Positions 35,542-46,027 of a DNA stretch of 64,000 bases are shown one piece after another. The position numbers and the translations under genes were made by a program. The notes beneath the pieces are model-generated. The model did not search any database. It worked only from the letters and a program-made list of their open reading frames with translations, and had not been told where the DNA came from. Within the stretch, counting starts at the first letter, position 1, and each line of letters starts with the position of its first letter. Origin of the DNA: Deltaproteobacteria bacterium HGW-Deltaproteobacteria-4. Its GTDB lineage: Bacteria > Desulfobacterota > Desulfuromonadia > Desulfuromonadales > UBA2197. The stretch covers positions 186,001 to 250,000 of the forward strand of contig PHAV01000001.1 of the NCBI GenBank assembly GCA_002841765.1, in the 5' to 3' direction.

Positions 35542-36643
35542 ATGTTTAGAGAAGAAAAGGAATCCCTCCATATTCTGCGCAGCAAGCTCGCCGAGCTGAG
35601 GAGGTTTCTTTGACATAGAGGGGAAAAAAGAGCGTGTTGCTGAGCTGGATGCCGAGATTGCTAAACCCGGGTTTTGGGATCGTGGTGATCAGGCGCAAGA
35701 ACTGCTGCGCGAGCGGACCTCTTTACAAAAGATCGTTGAAGGGTGTGAGGGGGCCTGGTCCGAGACTGATGACCTTCTCCTGTTGTGTGAATTGGGCGAA
35801 GAAGGGGAAGACGAGGGGACGCGCGAGGAGATCCGCGCCATCATTCCGACTCTGGAAGCCACCGTCGCCAGAATGGAATTTGCCCGCATGCTTTCGGGTG
35901 AGCACGATGCCCGTTCTGCTATTGTCAGCATCAATGCCGGCGCCGGCGGTACCGAGGCCCAGGATTGGGCTGATATGCTCCTGCGCATGTTCCTCCGCTA
36001 CTGTGAAAAGCGCGGCTACAAGACCGAGATGACCGATTTTCAACCGGGCGATGAAGCCGGCGTCAAGGGGGCGACCTTTACCGTCGAAGGCGAATACGCT
36101 TATGGTTGGCTACGCGCCGAGATGGGGATTCACCGTTTAGTGCGCATCTCTCCCTACGATTCCAGCGCCCGACGACACACTTCTTTTGCTTCGGTCTTTG
36201 TCTTTCCCGATCTCCCCGATGATGTCGAGATCGAGATCGACGAAAAAGATTTGAAGATTGACACTTATCGATCAAGCGGGGCCGGCGGACAGCATGTCAA
36301 CAAGACGGAATCAGCGATTCGTATTACCCATCTGCCGTCCGGTGTGGTTGTAGCCTGTCAGGCGCAACGCTCACAACACAAAAACCGCGATATTGCCATG
36401 AAGCAACTCAAGGCGCGCCTCTTTGAACTGGAGGTTCGCAAGAAGGAAGAGGAAGCAGCCGCAATTGCCGGTGATAAGAAGGAGATCAGCTGGGGAAGCC
36501 AGATTCGTTCTTATGTGCTGCATCCTTACCGGATGGTCAAGGATCACCGGACTAATCTTGAAACCTCGAATACCGACGCTGTCCTTGATGGCGACATTGG
36601 ACCATTTATTGAAGCGTATCTGCTCAGCAGATCGTCGTCGTAG
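35542..36643 (+). CDS. prfB: Peptide chain release factor 2, read through a programmed +1 frameshift
   Basis: The gene is two frames: 35542-35610 (23 codons ending CTT) then in-frame UGA 35611-35613, and the main frame resuming at GAC 35612 to 36643, giving 366 residues, the usual RF2 length. The main frame has the GGQ loop (SSGAGGQHVNKTESAIR), the codon-reading motif as SPY (RISPYDSSARRHTSF, usually SPF, with SPY also known in alphaproteobacteria) and HKNRDIAMKQL. RF2 frees peptides at UGA and UAA; low RF2 lets ribosomes pause at UGA and shift. The ATG has AAAGGA upstream. Annotation pipelines that ignore the shift would call a truncated gene at 35783. Confidence 0.96.
35599..35613 (+). other. 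prfB programmed +1 frameshift signal
   Basis: An internal SD AGGAGG (35599-35604), a three-base spacer TTT, the slippery CTT (35608-35610) and UGA followed by C. Spacing and order match the E. coli signal (AGGGGG-UAU-CUU-UGA-C). Confidence 0.95.
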
Positions 36644-36660
36644 TTATCGGAGATCTGTCT

Positions 36661-37338
36661 ATGCGTTCATTATATTTTTTTCTTTCGCTTATTTGTGTAC
36701 TGACTCTGACAGCTTGCGGATCAGAGGAGGAGTTAAGCGCGCCGGCCTTCAACAATGTCATGGTGAACGGTGCGGTGGTTTCGTCGACTCCATACATAAA
36801 TTCGAGTGTTATCATTACCGGCAACATCGATGATTTTGCCGCGACTATTATTGCCAACAGCACAGCTAGCGGTGAGGACGCTGTTGCCGTCGACAGCAGT
36901 GACGGCAGCTGGAGCTTTGAATTTGCACCATTGGTGGCAGGGTTGAATATTGTCAGCTTTACTGCTAGCGACAAGCGCGGCAACCTCAACCAGATGCTTC
37001 TGACCATAGTGCATGACCCGACTCCGCCAAGCGTAATTGCTGTCACGCAGAGTGTTTCAGACTCGCAAAATCCGCAGCTTGTTGTCACCTTTGGTGAAGC
37101 TCTCCTGGAAAGCTCCTTGGTAACAGCGCCCTTTAGTGTTGTCAACGTCGACAATACTTCGGAGATCGGACCACTCACTGGGGCGTTAACAACACTAAAT
37201 AGCGTCACTCTGACGCTGGTTGAAGCGCTGGTACCGGGTTCCTACCGGCTGAGCTGCCCCGGTGTCAGAGATATTGCCATTCCGGACGGCAATAGTGTTG
37301 CGGCTGATTATTTTTTTGACTTTACAATTGCTGAATAG
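36661..37338 (+). CDS. Putative lipoprotein with Ig-like domains
   Basis: A 225-residue protein with a lipoprotein signal ending LTLTACGSEE, then beta-rich segments resembling bacterial Ig-like folds (IITGNIDDFAATIIAN, WSFEFAPLVAGLNIVSFTA and a second domain from DPTPPSVIAV). The second domain ends in a SbsA-like pattern (VVTFGEALLESS). No enzyme motif is visible. It is placed between prfB and lysS, which are neighbours in many proteobacteria, so it may be an insertion. The role is unknown; a surface or periplasmic binding role is inference. Confidence 0.65.
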   Translation: MRSLYFFLSLICVLTLTACGSEEELSAPAFNNVMVNGAVVSSTPYINSSVIITGNIDDFAATIIANSTASGEDAVAVDSSDGSWSFEFAPLVAGLNIVSFTASDKRGNLNQMLLTIVHDPTPPSVIAVTQSVSDSQNPQLVVTFGEALLESSLVTAPFSVVNVDNTSEIGPLTGALTTLNSVTLTLVEALVPGSYRLSCPGVRDIAIPDGNSVAADYFFDFTIAE

Positions 37339-37356
37339 AAAGATAGAGACGAAGAC

Positions 37357-38841
37357 ATGGAAGAGTTAAACGATCTCCTGCTGCAGCGGCGCGCCAAGTT
37401 GGCGGAATTTCGCGAACAAGGGATTAATCCCTTTGCCAACGATTTTACGGTCACCCATACCGCCGAGCAGTTTCTTGCTGCTCACCTTGACGACGATGCT
37501 GCAGCTCTGGAAGGATGCAGCATTCAGTATGCCGTGGCCGGCCGGATCATGGCGCGGCGGGACTTTGGCAAGGCCGCTTTTATTCAGCTGCAGGACCGCA
37601 GCGGCCGCACCCAGGTTTATGTCGGTCGTGACAATATCGGCGAAGAGGCTTTTGATCTCTTTAAGCGCATCGATATCGGCGATATCATCGGCGCCAGCGG
37701 CACCCCTTTTCGTACCAAGACCGGTGAACTTTCCCTGCGGGCGACAACCCTGCGTCTCCTCACCAAGTCACTGCTGCCGCTGCCGGAAAAGTGGCACGGT
37801 CTGACTGATGTCGAGACCCGTTATCGGCAGCGTTATCTTGATCTGATCGTTAATCCCGAGGTGCGCGAAGTCTTCAAAAAACGAAGCCGCATCGTTAGTG
37901 CTATCCGCGACTTCATGGTGCAGCACGATTTTCACGAAGTCGAAACGCCGATGATGCACCCGATTGCCGGCGGCGCCACGGCGCGCCCCTTTATCACCCA
38001 TCATAACGCTCTCGATATGGAGCTCTTTCTGCGCATCGCACCGGAGCTTTACCTCAAGCGTCTGGTGGTCGGCGGTTTTGACCGGGTCTTCGAGATCAAC
38101 CGCAATTTTCGTAACGAAGGGATCTCGATCCGGCATAATCCTGAATTCACCATGATGGAATTTTATCAGGCTTACGCTACCTACGAAGACCTGATGAATC
38201 TCACCGAAAAGCTCATCGGCCATGTCGCGCAATCGGTTCTCGGCACTCTTCAGATCAGCTATGGCGGTCGCGAGGTCGATCTGCGGGCCCCCTGGGCGCG
38301 TCTCACTGTCCGTGAAGCGATCGTCAAGTACGGCCATGTCGACCCCGCCCTGCTCGAAGATCATGCGGCGATGGTTGAAATCGGCAAGGGGCTCGGCCTC
38401 GACGTCGATCTTTCGACCGGTCACGGCAAACTCCTCACCGAGATTTTCGAAACCGTTGCCGAACCTCATCTGTGGAATCCGACTTTTATCACTGCTTATC
38501 CGACCGAAGTCTCGCCCCTGTCGCGTAAAAATGATGAAAATCCCGAGATTGTCGATCGTTTTGAACTCTTTGTTGTCGGCCGCGAACTCGCTAACGCCTT
38601 TTCCGAGCTCAACGATCCCATCGATCAGAAGGAGCGCTTTCTCAAGCAGATGGTGGAAAAGGATGCCGGCGACGACGAAGCGCATGCCATGGATGAAGAC
38701 TATATTCGTGCCCTCGAATACGGATTGCCGCCGACCGCCGGGGAAGGGATCGGCATTGATCGCCTGGTCATGCTCCTTACCGACGCCCCGTCGATTCGCG
38801 ACGTCATCCTCTTCCCGCACATGCGTCCCGAGTCGAAATAG
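37357..38841 (+). CDS. lysS: Lysyl-tRNA synthetase, class II
   Basis: A 494-residue class IIb synthetase. An N-terminal OB-fold anticodon domain (about 60-160, [20 protein letters not shown]) precedes the catalytic core: motif 1 near [20 protein letters not shown], motif 2 [20 protein letters not shown]+EFYQAYA, and motif 3 [19 protein letters not shown]. It charges tRNA-Lys. The stop is followed immediately by the lolC/E ATG. Confidence 0.97.
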   Translation: MEELNDLLLQRRAKLAEFREQGINPFANDFTVTHTAEQFLAAHLDDDAAALEGCSIQYAVAGRIMARRDFGKAAFIQLQDRSGRTQVYVGRDNIGEEAFDLFKRIDIGDIIGASGTPFRTKTGELSLRATTLRLLTKSLLPLPEKWHGLTDVETRYRQRYLDLIVNPEVREVFKKRSRIVSAIRDFMVQHDFHEVETPMMHPIAGGATARPFITHHNALDMELFLRIAPELYLKRLVVGGFDRVFEINRNFRNEGISIRHNPEFTMMEFYQAYATYEDLMNLTEKLIGHVAQSVLGTLQISYGGREVDLRAPWARLTVREAIVKYGHVDPALLEDHAAMVEIGKGLGLDVDLSTGHGKLLTEIFETVAEPHLWNPTFITAYPTEVSPLSRKNDENPEIVDRFELFVVGRELANAFSELNDPIDQKERFLKQMVEKDAGDDEAHAMDEDYIRALEYGLPPTAGEGIGIDRLVMLLTDAPSIRDVILFPHMRPESK

Positions 38842-40095
38842 ATGAACTACGAATGGTTCGTCAGTCTGCGCTACCTGCGGGCCAAGCGCAAACAGACCTT
38901 TATCTCCGTTATCTCCTTCCTCTCCATCGCCGGAGTCATGCTCGGGGTGGCGGCATTGATCGTTGTTCTCGCTGTCATGACCGGTTTTCACGACGCGGTG
39001 CGGCAGCAGATTCTCGGCTCAATTCCGCATGTCCTCATCCAGCGCTACGGCGATGAACTCACGGAGGTGCCAAAGGTCATCGCTGAGGCCCAATCGGTCT
39101 CGACAAAAATCCTTTCGGCCCAACCTTTTGTCTCCAAGGAAGCGATGCTGGTGTCGCGGGGGAATGTGGCGGCAGTGACGGTCAAGGGGATCGAGGCCGG
39201 CAACAAGATCTTCAAACAGAAGATTCAGTCCGCTGTCGGTGGCGATGCCCGGACCATGGTCTTTGCGGATGAAAATATTTTGCCGGGGATCATCATCGGC
39301 ATCGACACGGCCTCAACTCTCGGGATTACGATCGGCGAGACGATCAATGTCATCCCGCCGATCTTTACAATCACCCCCTTCGGTATGATGCCGAAGATGA
39401 AGAGCTTTCGCGTTGTCGGCATTTTCACTCAGCGCGGTGGTTTTATGGATACCTATTTTGCTTACGTCGATCTGCGTCAGGCGCAACGACTGCTGGAAAT
39501 TGGCGAAGCGGTCAGTGGTATCGAAATCGAAACCAACTCTTTCTCTTCGGCGGCCGTGGTCAGTCGGGAACTGCGTTCGACCTTTAGCTATCCCTATGTT
39601 GTCCGCTCCTGGGAGGACCTTTTCGGTTCCTTCCTATCAGCGATCAAGCTCGAAAAGCTCGGGCTCTTCATCGTCCTCGGCATCATTGTTTTGGTGGCAG
39701 CGTTTAATATTGCCACCACCCTGATCATGGTCGTTATGGAAAAACATAAGGATATTGCTATTCTCCGTACTATGGGTGCGACGTCGCAGAGCATCATGAA
39801 GATCTTTGTTTTTGAAGGGCTGATTATCGGCACCATCGGGACTGGTGCCGGGACCCTCCTTGGACTGCTACTGGCAAAAAACGCCGATCCGATCATCAAG
39901 GGGATTGAATTTCTGAGCGGGATTCGCATCTTTGATCAAGCCGTTTACGGCATGGAGCGCTTCCCCTCGGTCGTTTATCCTTCGGATGTCACCATCGTGG
40001 CAGTCACGGCGATGATCATCTGTCTGCTGGCGACAATCTATCCGGCCTGGCGGGCCGCGCGCATGGATCCGGCGGAGGCGTTGCGCTATGACTGA
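38842..40095 (+). CDS. lolC: Lipoprotein-releasing ABC transporter permease (LolC/LolE)
   Basis: A 417-residue inner-membrane protein with the MacB/LolC topology: one span near the N-terminus (FISVISFLSIAGVMLGVAAL), a large periplasmic domain, and three C-terminal spans. The start MNYEWFVSLRYLRAKRKQTF is the LolC/E pattern. It extracts outer-membrane lipoproteins from the inner membrane and hands them to LolA. Only one LolC/E gene is present, so a homodimer is likely. It overlaps lolD by eight bases. Confidence 0.93.
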   Translation: MNYEWFVSLRYLRAKRKQTFISVISFLSIAGVMLGVAALIVVLAVMTGFHDAVRQQILGSIPHVLIQRYGDELTEVPKVIAEAQSVSTKILSAQPFVSKEAMLVSRGNVAAVTVKGIEAGNKIFKQKIQSAVGGDARTMVFADENILPGIIIGIDTASTLGITIGETINVIPPIFTITPFGMMPKMKSFRVVGIFTQRGGFMDTYFAYVDLRQAQRLLEIGEAVSGIEIETNSFSSAAVVSRELRSTFSYPYVVRSWEDLFGSFLSAIKLEKLGLFIVLGIIVLVAAFNIATTLIMVVMEKHKDIAILRTMGATSQSIMKIFVFEGLIIGTIGTGAGTLLGLLLAKNADPIIKGIEFLSGIRIFDQAVYGMERFPSVVYPSDVTIVAVTAMIICLLATIYPAWRAARMDPAEALRYD

Positions 40096-40777
40096 TGTTT
40101 CAGAAACATTGATTCAGATCGCCGGGGTCAACAAGAGCTTTATTAGTGGTCCGGGCCGGGTCGATGTCCTCCATGACATCAACCTCGTCATCGGGCGCGG
40201 CGAGAGGGTGGCGATCGTCGGTCCCTCCGGTGCAGGCAAGACAACGTTGATGCATATACTCGGTGGCCTCGATCGTCCAAGCACCGGGACGGTCCATTTC
40301 TCCGGGGAGGAGATCTTCTCTTTCAAGGGGCAGATGCTCGACGAATTCCGCAACCGGACCATCGGTTTCGTCTTTCAGTTTAATCAGCTCCTCCCGGAAT
40401 TTACGGCGCTGGAGAATGTGATGATGCCGGCTTTGATCGCCCGGTTGCCGAAAGAGGAGTCGCTGGCACGGGCCACGACCCTCCTGAATGAGGTCGGACT
40501 TGGCCACCGCCTGCGCCACAAACCCGGTGAACTCTCCGGGGGTGAGCAGCAACGGACCGCCATTGCCCGGGCGTTGATCATGAATCCGCCTTTACTCCTG
40601 GCGGATGAGCCTTCAGGAAATCTCGACAGTGTCACCTCGGGTGAAATCCTCGCATTGCTTGACGGACTGCATCAGGCGCGGAATCTGACCATGGTGATTG
40701 TCACACACAGTGAAGCTCTGGCTAACCGCCTCGATCGCATCGTCCGCGTTATTGATGGCCGGATCGCTTCGGATTAA
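40088..40777 (+). CDS. lolD: Lipoprotein-releasing ABC transporter ATPase LolD
   Basis: A 229-residue ATPase with Walker A GPSGAGKTTLMHILGGLDRP, signature LSGGEQQRTAIARAL, Walker B LLLADEPSGNLD and the switch H in VTHSE. It drives the LolC/E permease encoded just before it. The overlap with lolC and shared context support LolD over other MacB-type ATPases. Confidence 0.95.
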   Translation: MTDVSETLIQIAGVNKSFISGPGRVDVLHDINLVIGRGERVAIVGPSGAGKTTLMHILGGLDRPSTGTVHFSGEEIFSFKGQMLDEFRNRTIGFVFQFNQLLPEFTALENVMMPALIARLPKEESLARATTLLNEVGLGHRLRHKPGELSGGEQQRTAIARALIMNPPLLLADEPSGNLDSVTSGEILALLDGLHQARNLTMVIVTHSEALANRLDRIVRVIDGRIASD

Positions 40778-40798
40778 ATCTTTGATGATACTTTTCAA

Positions 40799-40826
40799 TT
40801 GCTCGTCGGCGCCCTTTTCTTATAGT
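40799..40826 (+). promoter_or_regulatory. Possible promoter of bamA
   Basis: TTGCTC at 40799-40804, a 16-base spacer and TATAGT at 40821-40826, about 50 bases ahead of the bamA ATG. Confidence 0.5.
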
Positions 40827-40876
40827 TTAAACTGCTGTTGAATTGCTGCCTGGTAACAGGTTCGGGATTAATACTA

Positions 40877-43159
40877 ATGGTTATACGCTCCGTTACTCTC
40901 GCTCTGCTCGGACTTTTCTTCTTTACCGGATTGCTCTGTGCACAGGATTATAAAGTTGACGAAGTCATCATTGCCGGGACGCGGCGCGTCGATCCGGGGA
41001 TGATTCTCGCTGCTGCGGCGATAGATCCCGGCCCGACCGTCTCCGCCGACAACATCGACCGCGCTACCCAGGCGATCTTTCGTCTAGCCCGTTTCAGCGA
41101 TGTTCGCGCCGATCTCGAAGAGAAAGACGGCAAAAGTGTTCTGATCTTTACCGTTGTTGAAAGGCCGTTGGTACGCGCAGTCAAGTTTGCCGGCAACAAG
41201 GAACTTTCCGAAGAGAAGTTGCGCGCACTGATTACGATTAAACCCCCTGATCTTTACGATGCAACCGTTCTCGACAGGAATATTGAAGCAGTTCTCAGGG
41301 CTTATAAAGAGGCCGGTTATTATGCTGCCAAAGTAGAACCGCAACTCGAAGTGTCTGATCTTAACGAAGCAATTATCACCCTTAACTGTATCGAGGGGGA
41401 CGAGATTCTCATTGACTCAATCGGCTTTGAAGGAAACAAGGCCTTTACCGACAAGGAGCTCAAAAAGGGGATGGAGACCCGTGAGCGCTGGTTTCTGTCA
41501 TGGATGACCGGACGCGGCGCTTATCAGGAAGAGGTCCTGAATAATGATCTGTCTTTACTGACGGATCGCTATTTCGATCAGGGTTATATCCAGGTTAAAG
41601 TGCACCAGCCGCAGGTAACGATGATCAAGGAGAATCGTTACCTTGATATCCTCATTGAGATTGAAGAAGGGGAGCAGTACCGCATCGGCGCCGTCGAAGT
41701 TGCCGGTGATTTGTTGCGCAGTCGTGAGGAGTTGATCGCTTTGCTCGGACTTCCTTCCGGGCAACTCTTCAGCCGCAAAAAATTGCGCGAAGGGATGATG
41801 AAGATCAACGATCTTTATGCCGATGAAGGCTATGCTTATGTCAATGTTGCCCCGCTCTCCAAGGTTGACCCTGAAGCGCGCACCGTCGATCTGACCATTG
41901 AAATCGAAAAGAGTTTTCTTGTTACCACCCGCAAAATTGCCATCACCGGTAACAGTAAGACCATCGACAAGGTCATTCGCCGCGAAATGATGCTGAATGA
42001 AGGGGAGAATTTCAGCGCCACCAAGATTAAAGAGAGTCGCCGTCGCATTCAAAATCTCGGTTTTTTTGAAGAAGTCAAGATTGCGACCGAGAAGGCCGAT
42101 TCGCCGACTGCCATGGATCTGCTAGTGGAAGTGAAGGAGAAACCGACCGGTACTTTCAGTCTCGGATTTGGTTATTCGACGATCGACGGCTTTATAGGCC
42201 AGACCTCGGTGACCCAGGACAATCTCCTGGGTCGGGGGTATAAAGGCAATCTTTCTGCCGCCATTGGCAGCAAAAGCACGACATATCAGTTCGGGCTTCT
42301 TGATCCGCACTTTCTCGATACTGATCTGACTCTCGGCTTCGACCTTTACAGAACCGATCGCGAATGGACCGATTTTTCAAAAAAGGCAAATGGTGGCAAT
42401 CTTAAGCTTGGCATCCCGTTCTCCTATAATGTTAGATCCTTCTTTGTCTACCGTTACGAAGAGAAGGAGATCTATGATGTCAGTCCGTCGGCGTCGCTGA
42501 GCATTCGCGATCAGGAAGGCTATTCGACCCTATCTTCCATCTATGCTTCTTTGAGCCGCAACACCACTGACTATCGTATGGACCCCAGGACCGGCTCCCT
42601 GTCTTCGGCTTCCATCGAATTTGCCGGTCTGGGCGGAACCGAGAAGTTTGTCAAGTATGAACTTGATCATCGCCGTTTCTACCCCTTGTTCTGGAAATTT
42701 GTCTTTTCGGCACACGGCCGCCTCGGTTATGTTCAGGAGGTTGGCAGTGAGCCGATTCCCATCGACGAGCGCTACTATCTAGGTGGACTCAGCAGTCTGC
42801 GGGGTTTTGAGTCACGTGAAGTCGGTCCGCGGATAAAAACAGTGACTAGCGACAGTAGCGGTAATCCCATTGTTAGCGGTTACGAGTACACTGGTGGCAC
42901 CAAGGTCGGTTATGGCAATCTCGAGATCACTTTCCCGCTGATCGAGGAATCAGGATTTAAAGGTGTCATTTTTTACGACGCCGGTAATACCTGGGCTGAA
43001 GATCAGGATTACTTCAGTGACGTGCGCCACAGTGCCGGTTTTGGTCTGCGCTGGATGAGCCCGCTGGGACCGTTACGTTTGGAATGGGGTAAAAATCTTG
43101 ACCAACGTGAAGGTGAAGCTTCCTCGGACCTGCAATTTTCCATCGGAACCATGTTCTGA
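40877..43159 (+). CDS. bamA: Outer-membrane protein assembly factor BamA
   Basis: A 760-residue Omp85 protein: a signal peptide (about 1-23, ending LLCA/Q), five POTRA domains (about 24-405) and a 16-strand barrel with the conserved L6 motif near GLSSLRGF and the C-terminal Phe (FSIGTMF). It folds and inserts outer-membrane barrels. ATG 40877 begins the signal peptide; the open frame upstream has no ribosome site. It leads the bamA-skp-lpxD-fabZ-lpxA string. Confidence 0.96.
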   Translation: MVIRSVTLALLGLFFFTGLLCAQDYKVDEVIIAGTRRVDPGMILAAAAIDPGPTVSADNIDRATQAIFRLARFSDVRADLEEKDGKSVLIFTVVERPLVRAVKFAGNKELSEEKLRALITIKPPDLYDATVLDRNIEAVLRAYKEAGYYAAKVEPQLEVSDLNEAIITLNCIEGDEILIDSIGFEGNKAFTDKELKKGMETRERWFLSWMTGRGAYQEEVLNNDLSLLTDRYFDQGYIQVKVHQPQVTMIKENRYLDILIEIEEGEQYRIGAVEVAGDLLRSREELIALLGLPSGQLFSRKKLREGMMKINDLYADEGYAYVNVAPLSKVDPEARTVDLTIEIEKSFLVTTRKIAITGNSKTIDKVIRREMMLNEGENFSATKIKESRRRIQNLGFFEEVKIATEKADSPTAMDLLVEVKEKPTGTFSLGFGYSTIDGFIGQTSVTQDNLLGRGYKGNLSAAIGSKSTTYQFGLLDPHFLDTDLTLGFDLYRTDREWTDFSKKANGGNLKLGIPFSYNVRSFFVYRYEEKEIYDVSPSASLSIRDQEGYSTLSSIYASLSRNTTDYRMDPRTGSLSSASIEFAGLGGTEKFVKYELDHRRFYPLFWKFVFSAHGRLGYVQEVGSEPIPIDERYYLGGLSSLRGFESREVGPRIKTVTSDSSGNPIVSGYEYTGGTKVGYGNLEITFPLIEESGFKGVIFYDAGNTWAEDQDYFSDVRHSAGFGLRWMSPLGPLRLEWGKNLDQREGEASSDLQFSIGTMF

Positions 43160-43188
43160 TGCCAACCCCGTAAAGGAGATTTTGTACG

Positions 43189-43704
43189 ATGAAAAAATTT
43201 ATCACCCTCCTGCTTCTGACCTTTTTTTGTGTCGCTACGGTTCATGCCGCTGATGCCAAGATTGGTTATGTTGATCTGCAAAAAGCCCTGAATAATTGTG
43301 AGGCCGGCAAAGTCGCCAAAGAAAAGATTTCCGTGAAGGTAAAAGAGTACGAGAGCCAGATCGATCAAAAGCAGAAAGAGATGAAAAAGCTGAAGGATGA
43401 GCTCGATAAGCAGGGATTAGTCCTTTCGGAAGATAAGCGCGCTGCCAAAAAGCGTGATTTCGATCAGAAACTCAAGGAGCTTGAGCGTTTCACCAAAGAT
43501 ATTCAGGAAGAGTTGCAGCAGCAGGATGCCGAATTTACCCGGCAGATTATTACTGACTTCTCTAAAATCATTAATGAGCTCGGCGCAAAAGAAAGCTATA
43601 CTGCGATCTTTGAAAAGACCGAAAGCGCCCTCCTTTACGCGGACCCTAAAGCGGATCTAACCGATAAGGCGATCAAAGCTTACGACGCTTCTCTGAAAAA
43701 GTAG
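43189..43704 (+). CDS. skp: Periplasmic chaperone Skp/OmpH family
   Basis: A 171-residue protein with signal peptide (ending HAA/D), then a long charged helical region (about 50-120) that forms the tentacle coiled coil of Skp, and the N-terminal strand KIGYVDLQKALNNCEAGK. It keeps unfolded outer-membrane proteins soluble before BamA. The place between bamA and lpxD is typical. Confidence 0.92.
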   Translation: MKKFITLLLLTFFCVATVHAADAKIGYVDLQKALNNCEAGKVAKEKISVKVKEYESQIDQKQKEMKKLKDELDKQGLVLSEDKRAAKKRDFDQKLKELERFTKDIQEELQQQDAEFTRQIITDFSKIINELGAKESYTAIFEKTESALLYADPKADLTDKAIKAYDASLKK

Positions 43705-43727
43705 ACGAATAAGGGAAGGATGCATTT

Positions 43728-44765
43728 GTGGTCAAACTTCGCGAACTTGCTGCTCTGATCGGTGCTGGTATCGATGGTGATCCCGACGTTGAGATTCAAC
43801 GGATGGCGACTATCGATCAGGCCCAAAAAAGTGATATCACCTTCTTGGCCAATCCGAAATATCTGCCGCTACTGGCTGAAACACAGGCCGGAGCGGTGAT
43901 TATCGGCATCGGGGTCGAAGCCCCGGCAGGGCTTAATCTCTTGCGGTGTGAGAACCCTTATCTGGCTTTTGCCAAGATCCTTACTTTTTTGCATGTACAG
44001 CGCCCTGATTCGCAAGGGATATCTCCCCGTGCCAGTATCGATCCGACCGCTGAAATCGCAGCTGGGGTAACGATTCACCCCGGCTGCGTCGTCGGGGCCC
44101 GGGTTAAAATCGGATCGCATACCACCTTGTATTCGAATGTCGTCCTTTACGACGATGTCACCCTTGGCGAAGACTGTATCATCCATGCCGGAGTTGTCAT
44201 TCGCGAAGGGTGTCGAATCGGTCATCGCGTGATTATTCAGCCATCAGCCGTGATCGGTTCGGATGGTTTCGGTTTTGCTCCGGATGGGGAGCGTTACTAC
44301 AAGATTCCACAAATCGGTATTGTTGTGGTTGAAGATGACGTGGAAGTTGGAGCTTGCAGTTGTATCGATCGCGCAGCTTTAGGGGTGACCCGCCTTGGTC
44401 AAGGGGTCAAGCTCGACAATATGGTGCAAATTGCTCATAACGTCACCATCGGTGCCCATACGGTGATAGCAGCCCAGACCGGGATTTCCGGCAGCAGCAA
44501 AATCGGTCGCCACTGCACTTTTGGCGGACAATCTTCTTCTGCCGGGCATATTAAGACCGGTGACAACCTGATCGTCGCCGGACGTGGCGCACTCGCCGGC
44601 AATACTGATGGAGATCAGATTGTCTCGGGTGTCCCGGCGATTCCCCATCGTGACTGGCTCAAGGCTTCCATGATCTTTGCCAAGCTCCCCTCTTTGCGTA
44701 AAGAGGTGTTGCGAATGCAAAGAGAGATTGATCTTTTAAAGAATGTCATCGATAAAGGAGAATAA
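43728..44765 (+). CDS. lpxD: UDP-3-O-(3-hydroxyacyl)glucosamine N-acyltransferase
   Basis: A 345-residue left-handed beta-helix enzyme of lipid A synthesis that adds the N-linked acyl chain. The N-terminal uridine-binding domain (about 1-100, [13 protein letters not shown]) is followed by hexapeptide repeats and the catalytic His in [14 protein letters not shown], with [11 protein letters not shown] and a helical tail. Translation begins at GTG 43728 after AAGGA. It feeds fabZ and lpxA in the same transcript. Confidence 0.95.
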   Translation: MVKLRELAALIGAGIDGDPDVEIQRMATIDQAQKSDITFLANPKYLPLLAETQAGAVIIGIGVEAPAGLNLLRCENPYLAFAKILTFLHVQRPDSQGISPRASIDPTAEIAAGVTIHPGCVVGARVKIGSHTTLYSNVVLYDDVTLGEDCIIHAGVVIREGCRIGHRVIIQPSAVIGSDGFGFAPDGERYYKIPQIGIVVVEDDVEVGACSCIDRAALGVTRLGQGVKLDNMVQIAHNVTIGAHTVIAAQTGISGSSKIGRHCTFGGQSSSAGHIKTGDNLIVAGRGALAGNTDGDQIVSGVPAIPHRDWLKASMIFAKLPSLRKEVLRMQREIDLLKNVIDKGE

Positions 44766-44770
44766 AAGTC

Positions 44771-45217
44771 ATGAAAATGCCCATGTACAGCACTGATATC
44801 ATGAAGTATCTACCCCACCGATACCCGTTTCTGCTGATTGACCGGATTATCGAAATCGAGCCGGGCAAGAAGATTGTCGGCATCAAAAACGTCACGGTTA
44901 ATGAGCCCTTTTTCCAGGGACACTTTCCGGGGCATCCAGTCATGCCCGGCGTTCTGATTATCGAAGCGATGGCGCAGGTTGGCGGCATCTTTGCCATGAT
45001 CACCGACAATATCGGCGATGACAAAGTGACCTACTTTGCCGGTATCGATAATGCTCGCTTCCGTAAACCGGTCGTCCCCGGTGATGTTTTACGCTTTGAG
45101 TTGACCTTGACCAACTGTCGCCGCGGTCTTTATTGCTTTAATGCGAAAGCTTATGTCGAATCGACCCTGGTGGCCGAAGCCGATCTCAAAGCGACCTTTG
45201 CTGACAAAAACATTTAA
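44771..45217 (+). CDS. fabZ: (3R)-hydroxyacyl-ACP dehydratase FabZ
   Basis: A 148-residue hotdog-fold enzyme with [14 protein letters not shown] and the catalytic His/Glu segment [20 protein letters not shown]. It dehydrates 3-hydroxyacyl-ACP and competes with LpxA for substrate, hence the constant gene neighbourhood. Five bases separate it from lpxD. Confidence 0.96.
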   Translation: MKMPMYSTDIMKYLPHRYPFLLIDRIIEIEPGKKIVGIKNVTVNEPFFQGHFPGHPVMPGVLIIEAMAQVGGIFAMITDNIGDDKVTYFAGIDNARFRKPVVPGDVLRFELTLTNCRRGLYCFNAKAYVESTLVAEADLKATFADKNI

Positions 45218-45229
45218 AGGATATTGATC

Positions 45230-46000
45230 ATGATACATCCGACAGCGATCATTCATCCCGGTGCCCGGCTTTCGGCTGATGTTGAAATCGGCCCTTACGC
45301 GGTTATCGGTGAGCACGTCACGCTCGGCGAAGGTTGCTGGGTCGGGCCGCATGCGGTGGTCGAAGGGCGCACCACCATCGGCCGAAAGAATCGTATTTTT
45401 CAATTCACCTCGATCGGCGCCATCCCCCAGGATCTGAAATACCACGGTGAAGCAACGACACTCAGCATCGGCGATGGCAATACCTTTCGTGAATTCGTCA
45501 CCGTCCATCTCGGTACTGCCGATGGCGGCGGGACGACGATCATCGGCAATGACAATCTCCTCATGGCTTATGTTCATGTTGCGCATGACTGCCGGGTCGG
45601 CAATCAGATTGTTCTCGCCAATGCCGCCACCCTGGCCGGCCACGTTGAGGTCGGTGATCACGCCATCCTCGGCGGCCTCTCGGCAATTCACCAGTTTACC
45701 CGTATCGGTTCCCACGCCATGATCAGCGGCGGATCGATGGTCAATCAGGATATTACGCCCTACACCATCGCCCAAGGGGATCGGGCCGCACCGGTCGGGA
45801 TAAATCTTATCGGCTTGAAACGGCGCGGTTTCTCCGACGAAGCCCTGCGAGCCCTGAAAAATTCCTATAAAACCTTCTTCCGGGCCGGACTCAAACAGGA
45901 AGAGGCTTTGGAGAAGATGGCAGTTGACGCAGCCGCCTACCCGGAGGTGAAAGTTTTCGTCGATTTTATCCGCGGTACACAGCGCGGCATCGCCCGCTAG
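45230..46000 (+). CDS. lpxA: UDP-N-acetylglucosamine acyltransferase
   Basis: A 256-residue hexapeptide-repeat trimer that starts lipid A synthesis by acylating UDP-GlcNAc. It has HPTAIIHPGARLSADVEIGP at the start and the catalytic His in LLMAYVHVAHDCRVG, then HAILGGLSAIHQF and a C-terminal helical domain. ATG 45230 follows AAAGGA; TTG 45224 is too close to it. No lpxI follows. Confidence 0.96.
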   Translation: MIHPTAIIHPGARLSADVEIGPYAVIGEHVTLGEGCWVGPHAVVEGRTTIGRKNRIFQFTSIGAIPQDLKYHGEATTLSIGDGNTFREFVTVHLGTADGGGTTIIGNDNLLMAYVHVAHDCRVGNQIVLANAATLAGHVEVGDHAILGGLSAIHQFTRIGSHAMISGGSMVNQDITPYTIAQGDRAAPVGINLIGLKRRGFSDEALRALKNSYKTFFRAGLKQEEALEKMAVDAAAYPEVKVFVDFIRGTQRGIAR

Positions 46001-46027
46001 TCGTATGATGAAAAGTGTTTAAACTAG

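Noticed and set aside
35332-35613. 93-codon frame ending at the prfB UGA taken as a separate gene
   Set aside because: Only the part from ATG 35542 is real, as the first 23 codons of prfB; the upstream part covers the promoter and has no ribosome site.
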